The position numbers were made by a program, and so were the translations under genes. From Chamaelirium japonicum (lineage: Eukaryota; Streptophyta; Magnoliopsida; Liliales; Melanthiaceae): a DNA stretch of 64,000 nucleotides. Positions 55,401 to 64,000 of this stretch are shown piece after piece. The stretch lies in the NCBI GenBank assembly GCA_947650365.1, contig CANTAL010000027.1:372001-436000 (forward strand), read 5' to 3'. The notes under the pieces were generated by a model. That model ran no database searches. It saw only the letters and a list, made by a program, of their open reading frames with translations, and had not been told where the DNA came from. Within the stretch, counting starts at the first letter, position 1. Each line of letters starts with the position of its first letter.

Positions 55401-58400
55401 ATTCATACGATCCATTCTAATTCTTTCATACAATCCATTCAAATTCTTTCGCACGAATGTATCCATTCTAATTCATTCGTATGATCCACCCTAATTCCTT
55501 CGTATGGTCCATTCTAATTTATTTGCATGAATGTATCTATTCTAATTCATTCGTACGATCCATTCGAATTCATTCATACGATCCATTCTAATTCATTCAT
55601 ACGATCCATTCTAAGTCATTCGCACGAATATATCCATTCTAATTCATTCGTACGATCCATTCTAATTTATTCGCACAATCTATTCTAATTCATTCGTACA
55701 ATCCATTCTAATTCATTCGCACGATCCATTCTAATTCATTTGTACGATCCATTCTAATTTATTCATACAATCCATTCTAATTCTTTTGCATGAATGAATC
55801 CATTCTAATTCATTCGTACGATCCATTCTAATTCCTTCATATGATCCATTCTAATTCCTTCGTATGACCTATTCTAATTCCTTCGTTCGATCCATTCTAA
55901 TTCATTCCCATGAATGTATCCATTCTAATTCATACGTACGACCCATTCTAATTCATTCATACGATCCAATCTAATTCATTCATACGCCCATTCTAATTCA
56001 TTCATACGATCCAATCTAATTCATTCATACGATCCATTCTAATTCATTCGCATGAATGTATCCATTCTAATTCATTCTAATTCCTTCGTACGATCCAGTC
56101 GTATGATACATTCTAATTCCTTCGCACGAATGTATCCATTCTAATTCATTCGTACGATCCATTCTAATTCATTCGCACAATCTATTCTAATTCATTCGTA
56201 CGATCAATTCTAATTCATTAGCACGATCCATTCTAATTCATTCGTACGAACCATTCTATTTCATTCGTACGATCCATTCTTACTCATTCGTATGATCCAT
56301 TCTAATTCATTCGCACGAATGTATCCATTCTAATTCATTCGTACGATCCATTCTAATTCATTCGCACGATCCATTCTAATTCATTCATACGTTCCATTCT
56401 AATTCATTCGTATGATCCATTCTAATTTATTTGCACGATCCATTCTAATTCATTCATATGATCCATTCTAATTCATTTATACGATCCATTCTAATTCATT
56501 CGCACGAATGTATCCATTATAATTCATTCGTACAATCCATTCTAATTCATTCGCACAATCTATTCTAATTCATTCGTACGATCCATTCTAATTCATTAGC
56601 ACGATCCATTATAATTAATTCGTACGATCCATTCTATTTCATTGGTACGATCCATTCTTACTCATTCGTACGATCCATTCTAATTCATTCGCAGGAATGT
56701 ATCCATTCTAATTCATTCGTACGTTCCATTCTAATTCATTTGCACGATCCATTCTAATTCATTCATACGATCCATTCTAATTCATTCGTACGATCCATTC
56801 TAATTAATTCCTACGATCTATTCTTACTCATTCGTACAATCCATTCTAATTCATTCGCACGAATGTATCCATTCTAATTCATTCGTACGATCCATTCTAA
56901 TTCATTTGCATGATCAATTCTAATTCATTCATACGATCCATTCTAATTCATTCGCACGATCCATTCTAATTCATTCATACAATCCATTCTAATTCTGTTG
57001 CACGAATGTATCCATTCTAATTCATTCGTGCGATCCACCCTAATTCCTTCGTATGATCTATTCTAAATCATTCGCACGAATGTATCTATTCTAATTCATT
57101 CGTACGATCCATTCGAATTCATTCATACGATCCATTCTAATTCATTCATATGATCCATTCTAATTCATTCGCACGAATGTATCCATTTTAATTCATTCGT
57201 ACGATCCATTCTAAGTTATTCGCACAATCGATTCTAATTCATTCGTACGATCCATTCTTATTCATTCGCACGATCCATTCTAATTCATTTGTACGATCCA
57301 TTCTAATTCATTCATATAATCTATTCTAATTCTTTTGCACGAATGTATCCATTCTAATTCATTTCTTACAATCCATTCTAATTCCATCGTACGATCCATT
57401 CTAATTCATTCCCATGAATGTATCCATTCTAATTCATACGTACGATCCATTCTAATTCAATCATACAAACCAATCTAATTCATTCATACGATCTATTCCA
57501 ATTCATTCGCACGAATGTATCCATTCTAATTCATTCGTACGATCCATTCTAATTCATTCACACAATCTATTCTAATTCATTCGTACGATCCATTCTAATT
57601 TATTAGCACGATCCATTCTAATTCATTCGTACGATCCATTCTATTTCATTCGTACGATCCATTCTTACGATCCATTCTATTTCATTCGTACGATCCATTC
57701 TTACTTATTCGTACGATCCATTCTAATTCATTCGCACGAATGTATCCATTCTAATTCGTTCATACGTTCCATTCTAATTCATTCGCACGATCCATTCTAA
57801 TTCATTCGTACGATCCATTCTAATTCATTCGTACGATCCATTCTAATTCATTCGCATGATCCATTCTAATTCATTCATACGATCCATTCTAATTCATTCA
57901 AACGGTCCATTCTAATTCATTCGAACGAATGTATCCATTCTAATTCATTTGTACGATCCATTCTAATACATTCGCACAATCTGTTCTAATTCATTTGTAC
58001 GATCCATTCTATTTCATTCGTACGATCCATTCTTACTCATTCGTACGATCCATTCTAATTCATTCGCACGAATGTATCCATTCTAATTCATTCATATGAT
58101 CCATTCAAATTCATTTGCACGATCCATTCTAATTCATTCATACGATCCATTCTAATTCATTCATACGATCCATTCTAATTCATTCACACAATCTATTCTA
58201 ATTCATTCGTACGATCCATTCTAATTCATTAGCACGATCCATTCTAATTCATTCGTACGGTCCATTCTATTTCATTCGTACGATCCATTCTTACTCATTC
58301 GTACGATCCATTCTAATTCATTCGCACGAATGTATCTATTCTAATTCATTCGAACGATCCATTCTAATTCATTCGCACGATCCATTCCAATTCATTTATA

Positions 58401-58538
58401 CGATCCATTCTAATTCATTCGTACGATCCATTCTAAATCATTCGCACGATCCATTCTAATTTATTCATACGATCCATTTTAATTCATTCATACAATCCAT
58501 TCCAATTCTTTCGCACGACTGTATCCCTTCTAATTCAT
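52412..58538 (+). repeat. 6,140-bp duplication, second copy
   Basis: Near-identical to 46272-52398. At 58539 it leaves the duplication and continues into GTGTGCTCCACCC, which matches unit 2 at about 29309. The second copy therefore has the ancestral right-hand junction and the first copy has the new one. Markers CCACCC at 53422, 55486 and 57035 are each 6,140 from 47282, 49346 and 50895. Confidence 0.92.
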
Positions 58539-61500
58539 TTGTGTGCTCCACCCTAATTCCTTCGTATGATCCATTCTAATTCATTCACACGAATGTATCC
58601 ATTCTAATTCATTCGTACGATCCATTCGAATTCATTCATACGATCTATTCTAATTCATTCATACGATCCATTCTAATTCATTCGCACGAATGTATCTATT
58701 CTAATTCATTCGTATGATCCATTATAATTCATTCGCGCAATCTATTCTAATTCATTCGTACGATCTATTCTAATTCATTTGCACGATCCATTCTAATTCA
58801 TTTGCACGATCCATTCTAATTCATTCATACAATCCATTCTAATTCTTTTGCACTAATGTATCCATTCTAATTCCTTCGTACGATCTATTCTAATTCCTTC
58901 GTACGATCCATTCTAATTCCTTCGTACGATCCATTCTATTTCATTTGTATGATCCATTCTAATTCCTTCGTACGATCCATTCTAATTTATTCCCATGAAT
59001 GTATCCATTCTAATTCATACGTACGATCCATTCTAATTCATTCATACGATCCAATCTAATTCATTCATACGATCCATTCTAATTCATTCGCACGAATGTA
59101 TCCATTCTAATTCATTCGTACGATCTATTGTAATTCATTCGCACAATCTATTCTAATTCATTCGTACGATCCATTCTAATTCATTAGCACGGTCCATTCT
59201 AATTCATTCGTACGATCCATTCTATTTCATTCGTACGATCCATTCTAATTCATTCATACAATCCATTCTAATTTTTTCGCTCGAATGTATCCATTCTAAT
59301 TCATTCGTATGATCCACCCTAATTCCTTCATATGATCCATTCTAATTCATTCGCACGAATATATCCATACGATCCATTCGAATTCATTCATACGATTCAT
59401 TCTAATTTATTCATACGATCCATTCTAAATCATTCGTACGAATGTATCCATTCTAATTTATTCGTACGAATGTATCCATTCTAATTCATTCGTACGATCC
59501 ATTCCAATTCATTCGCACGATCCAATCTAATTCATTCGCACGATCCATTCTAATTCATTCGTACGATCCATTCTATTTCATTCGTACGATCTTTTCTTAA
59601 TCATTCGTACGATCCATTCTAATTCATTCGCACGAATGTATCCATTCTAATTCACTCGTACGATCCATTCTAATTCATTCGCACGATCTATTCTAATTCA
59701 TTCATACGATCCATTCTAATTCATTCGTACGATCCATTCTAATTCATTCGCACGATCCATTCTAATTCATTCATACGATCCATTCTAATTCATTCATACA
59801 ATCCATTCTAATTCTTTCGCACGAATTTATCCATTCTAATTCATTCGTACGATCCACCCTAATTCCTTCGTATGATCCATTCTAATTCATTCGCATGAAT
59901 GTAACCATTCTAATTCATTCGTAAGATCCATTCGAATTCTTTTATACGATCCATTCTAATTCATTCATACGATCTATTCTAATTCATTCACACGAATGTA
60001 TCCATTCTAATTCATTCGTACGATCTATTCTAATTCATTCGCACAATCTATTCTAATTCATTCATACGATCCATTCTAATTCATTCGCACGATCCATTCT
60101 AATTCATTTGTACGATCCATTCTAATTCATTCATACAATCCATTCTAATTCTTTTGTACGAATGTATCCATTCTAATTCATTCGTACGATCCATTCTAAT
60201 TCCTTGATACGATCCATTCTAATTCCTTCGTATGATCCATTCTAATTCCTTCGTTCGACCCATTCTAATTCATTCTCATGAATGTATCCATTCTAATTCA
60301 TACATACAATCCATTCTAATTCATTCATACGATCCAATCTAATTCATTCATACGATCCATTCTAATTCATTCGCACGAATATATCCATTCTAATTCATTA
60401 TAATTCCTTCGTACGATCCATTCTAATTCCATCGCACGAATGTATACATTCTAATTCATTCGTACGATTCATTCTAATTCATTCGCACAATCTATTCTAA
60501 TTCATTCGTACGATCCATTCTAATTCATTAGCACGATCGATTCTAATTCATTCGTACGATCCATTCGAATTCATTCATACGATCTATTCTAATTCATTCA
60601 TACGATCCATTCTAATTCATTCGCACGCATGTATCTATTCTAATTCATTCGTATGATCCATTCTAATTCATTCGCACAATCTATTCTAATTCATTCGTAC
60701 GATCTATTCTAATTCATTTGCACGATCCATTCTAATTCATTTGCACGATCCATTCTAATTCCTTCATACAATCCATTCTAATTCTTTTGCACTAATGTAT
60801 CCATTCAAATTCCAACGTACGATCTATTCTAATTCCTTCGTACGATCCATTCTAATTCATTCATACGATCCATTCTATTTCATTCGTACGATCCATTCTT
60901 ACTCATTCTTACGATCCATTCTAATTCATTCGCAAGAATGTATCCATTCTAATTCATTCGTACGATCCATTCTAATTCATTCGCACGATCTATTCTAATT
61001 CATTCATATGATACATTATAACTCATTCGTACGATCCATTCTAATTCATTCGCACGATCTATTCTAATTCATTCATACGATCCATTCTAATTCTTTCATA
61101 CAATCCATTGTAATTCTTTCGCACGAATGTATCCATTCTAATTCATTCGTACGATCCACCCTAATTCCTTCGTATGGTCCATTCTAATTTATTTGCATGA
61201 ATGTATCTATTCTAATTCATTCGTACGATCCATTCGAATTCATTCATACGATCCATTCTAATTCATTCATACGATCCATTCTAAGTCATTCGCACGAATA
61301 TATCCATTCTAATTCATCCGTACGATCCATTCTAATTTATTCGCACAATCTATTCTAATTCATTCGTACAATCCATTCTAATTCATTCGCACGATCCATT
61401 CTAATTCATTTGTACGATCCATTCTAATTTATTCATACAATCCATTCTAATTCTTTTGCATGAATGAATCCATTCTAATTCATTCGTACGATCCATTCTA

Positions 61501-64000
61501 ATTCATTCATACGATCCATTCTAATTCCTTCGTATGACCTATTCTAATTCCTTTGTTCGATCCATTCTAATTCATTCCCATGAATGTATCCATTCTAATT
61601 CATACGTACGACCCATTCTAATTCATTCATACGATCCAATCTAATTCATTCATACGCCCATTCTAATTCATTCATACGATCCAATCTAATTCATTCATAC
61701 GATCCATTCTAATTCATTCGCACGAATGTATCCATTCTAATTCATTCTAATTCCTTCGTACGATCCATTCGTACGATACATTCTAATTCCTTCGCACGAA
61801 TGTATCCATTCTAATTCATTCGTACGATCCATTCTAATTCATTCACACAATCTATTCTAATTCATTCGTACGATCCATTCTAATTCATTAGCACGATCCA
61901 TTCTACTTCATTCGTACGAACCATTCTATTTCATTCGTACGATCCATTCTTACTCATTCGTACGATCCATTCTAATTCATTCGCACGAATGTATCCATTC
62001 TAATTCATTCGCACGATCCATTCTAATTCATTCGCACGATCCATTCTAATTCATTCATACGTTCCATTCTAATTCATACGTATGATTCATTCTAATTCAT
62101 TTGCACGATCCATTCTAATTCATTCATATGATCCATTCTAATTCATTTATAAGATCCATTCTAATTCATTCGCATGAATGTATCCATTATAATTCATTCG
62201 TACAATCCATTCTAATTCATTCGCACAATCTATTCTAATTCATTCGTACGATCCATTCTAATTCATTAGCACGATCCAGCATAATTAATCGTACGATCCA
62301 TTCTATTTCATTGGTACGATCCATTCTTACTCATTGGTACGGTCCATTCTAATTCATTCACAGGAATGTATCCATTCTAATTCATTCGTACGTTCCATTC
62401 TAATTCATTTGCATGATCCATTCTAATTCATTCATACGATCCATTCTAATTCATTCGTACGATCCATACTAATTAATTCCTACGATCTATTCTTACTCAT
62501 TCGTACGATCCATTCTAATTCATTCGCACGAATGTATCCATTCTAATTCATTCGTACGATCCATTCTAATTCATTTGCACGATCCATACTAATTCATTCA
62601 TAAGATCCATTCTAATTCATTCGCACGATCCATTCTAATTCATTCATACAATCCATTCTAATTCTTTCGCACGAATGTATCCATTCTAATTCATTCGTGC
62701 GATTCACCCTAATTCCTTCGTATGATCTATTCTAAATCATTCGCACGAATGTATCTATTCTAATTCATTCGTACGATCCATTCGAATTCATTCATACGAT
62801 CCATTCTAATTCATTCATATGATCCATTCTAATTCATTCGCACGAATGTATCCATTCTAATTCATTCGTACGATCCATTCTAAATCATTCGCACAATCGA
62901 TTCTAATTCATTCGTACAATCCATTCTTATTCATTCGCATGATCCATTCTAATTCATTTGTACGATCCATTCTAATTCATTCATATAATCTATTCTAATT
63001 CTTTTGCACGAATGTATCCATTCTAATTCATTCGTACGATCCATTCTAATTCCTTCGTACGATCCATTCTAATTCATTCCCATGAATGTATCCATTCTAA
63101 TTCATACGTACGATCCATTTTAATTCAATCATACGATCCAATCTAATTCATTCATACGATCTATTCCAATTCATTCGCACGAATGCATCCATTCTAATTC
63201 ATCGTACGATCCATTCTAATTCATTCACACAATCTATTCTAATTCATTCGTACGATCCATTCTAATTTATTAGCACGATCCATTCTAATTCATTCGTACG
63301 ATCCATTCTATTTCATTCGTATGATCCATTCTTACGATCCATTCTATTTCATTCGTACGATCCATTCTTACTTATTCGTACGATCCTTCTAATTCATTCG
63401 CACGAATGTATCCATTCTAATTCGTTCATACGTTCCATTCTAATTCATTCGCACGATCCATTCTAATTCACTCGTACGATCCATTCTAATTCATTCGTAC
63501 GAACCATTCTAATTCATTCGCATGATCCATTCTAATTCATTCATACGATCCATTCTAATTCATTCGCACGAATGTATCCATTCTAATTCATTTGTACGAT
63601 CCATTCTAATACATTCACACAATCTATTCTAATTCATTCGTACGATCCATTCTATTTCATTCGTACGATCCATTCTTACTCATTCGTACGATCCATTCTA
63701 ATTCATTCGCACGAATGTATCCATTCTAATTCATTCATACGATCCATTCTAATTCATTTGCACGATCCATTCTAATTCATTCATACGATCCTTTCTAATT
63801 CATTCGTACGATCCATTCTAATTCATTCACACAATCTATTCTAATTCATTCGTACGATCCATTCTAATTCATTAGCACGATCCATTCTAATTCATTTGTA
63901 CGGTCCATTCTATTTCATTCGTACGATCCATTCTTACTCATTTGTACGATCCATTCTAATTCATTCGCACGAATGTATGTATTCTAATTCATTCGAATGA
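58539..64000 (+). repeat. Continuation of unit 3 beyond the duplication
   Basis: 58539-60900 follows unit 2 from about 29309 to 31830 (offset 29,232 at the start, 29,067 after a 165-bp loss near 59245). From about 60.9 kb to the end it follows the CGTATGGTCC block again (61171; 5,670 bp after 55501 and 34,948 after 26223). The marker interval 59854 to 61156 (1,302 bp) equals 30787 to 32089 in unit 2 exactly. It is cut by the window edge. Confidence 0.78.

Larger units (their letters stand above)
1..64000. repeat. Satellite array of 23/28-bp monomers filling the whole window
   Basis: Every line of the window reads as head-to-tail copies of one short unit that begins GATCC, contains ATTC three times (once preceded by TA) and ends in GTAC, GCAC or ATAC. 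No unique stretch, transposon remnant, inverted block or poly-A tract was seen. The array enters at base 1 and leaves at base 64000, so it is longer than the window. The + strand is pyrimidine-rich throughout (monomer composition A6 T9 C6 G2). Arrays of this length and simplicity are typical of eukaryotic constitutive heterochromatin. The chromosomal position and species cannot be read from the sequence. No genes, RNA genes, promoters or terminators can be supported anywhere in it. Confidence 0.98.
41104..64000 (+). repeat. Higher-order repeat unit 3 (incomplete, runs off the end)
   Basis: This unit begins with the run shared with 1 and 18200. CCACCC markers lie at 41528, 42312, 43175, 44485, 45765, 47282, 49346, 50895, 53422, 55486, 57035, 58548, 59314, 59854 and 61156. 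The first interval (784 bp) is the unit 1 interval of 1,351 minus a 567-bp loss. The unit includes the 6,140-bp duplication and is cut by the window edge, so its full length is unknown. Confidence 0.8.

Noticed and set aside
60795..60998. Open reading frame of 67 codons, + strand
   Set aside because: Homologous by block duplication to the frame at 31728 and open for the same reason. Most other copies of this region have stops.
1..64000. CRISPR array
   Set aside because: The regular short repeats abut directly; there are no unique spacers, leader or cas genes, and adjacent units differ by point changes like a satellite.
1..64000. Telomeric repeat or human-type (GGAAT)n satellite II/III
   Set aside because: The unit shares ATTC/CATTC words with satellite II/III, but the period is 23/28 bp with a fixed GTAC-GATCC segment, not a 5-bp period. 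No TTAGGG- or TTTAGGG-like telomere units were seen.
1..64000. Heat-shock-element-like TTC/GAA words
   Set aside because: True elements need alternating TTC and GAA with two-base gaps. Here the TTC words are all on one strand or are separated from GAA by four bases (TTCGTACGAA), so the spacing is wrong.
1..64000. TATA-like, origin-like or promoter elements
   Set aside because: AT-rich words such as TAATTTATT arise as monomer variants in many copies; none is associated with a gene or a unique context.
1..64000. A novel coded biological system (defence, toxin-antitoxin, mobile island)
   Set aside because: I looked for any break in the repeat that could hold such a system on either strand and found none. 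The reverse strand has TGA and TAG in two of three monomer frames, so no long frame is possible there without mutation.

Overview
The whole 64,000-base window is one uninterrupted tandem satellite (minisatellite-type) array. I found no protein-coding gene, RNA gene, transposable element, CRISPR array or unique sequence. The array runs off both ends of the window, so its true length and flanks are unknown. The basic unit is a 23-bp monomer (example at 279-301, about 35% G+C, pyrimidine-rich on the + strand). It is interspersed with a 28-bp form (example at 205-232) that differs by a 5-bp insertion, ATGTA, just after the GA that opens the unit. All copies I read lie in the same orientation.

This is almost certainly nuclear DNA of a eukaryote, assembled from long reads. 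Bacteria and viruses do not carry simple satellites of this length. The two CpG sites of the monomer are the main variable positions and usually change to TG or CA, which is what a cytosine-methylating genome (for example many plants and vertebrates) does to CpG. I cannot name the organism or chromosomal location; pericentromeric, subtelomeric or knob-like heterochromatin are all compatible.

The array has several nested levels. (1) 23/28-bp monomers. (2) A cassette of about 1.1-1.5 kb with an ordered series of diagnostic monomer variants, easiest to follow by the variant GATCCACCCTAATTCC, which recurs throughout. (3) Blocks of about 5.7-6.1 kb, including an almost perfect tandem duplication with a period of 6,140 bp (46272-52411 and 52412-58538). 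(4) An internal echo at about 9.4 kb. (5) Very long higher-order units: unit 1 (1-18199), unit 2 (18200-41103) and an incomplete unit 3 (41104-64000). Marker-by-marker offsets between units show whole-monomer gains and losses (46, 92, 97, 567, about 850, 1,346 and about 4,200 bp). This is the expected footprint of unequal exchange or replication slippage in register with the monomer.

Region by region: 1-8915 is the left part of unit 1; 8916-9860 is a condensed bridge where unit 1 lacks about 5.6 kb present in unit 2; 9861-18199 is the right part of unit 1. 18200-25396, 25397-32670 and 32671-41103 are the corresponding left, middle (expanded) and right parts of unit 2. 41104-46271 is the left part of unit 3, followed by the 6,140-bp duplication pair and then 58539-64000, which resembles 29.3-31.9 kb and then 26.0-29.1 kb of unit 2.

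No genes work together here. The few short open reading frames are by-products of the repeat: three monomers (69 bp) cycle through all frames, and frames stay open only where the TAA inside the monomer is mutated. The interesting content is the multi-level repeat architecture and its recent rearrangements, not a coded system.
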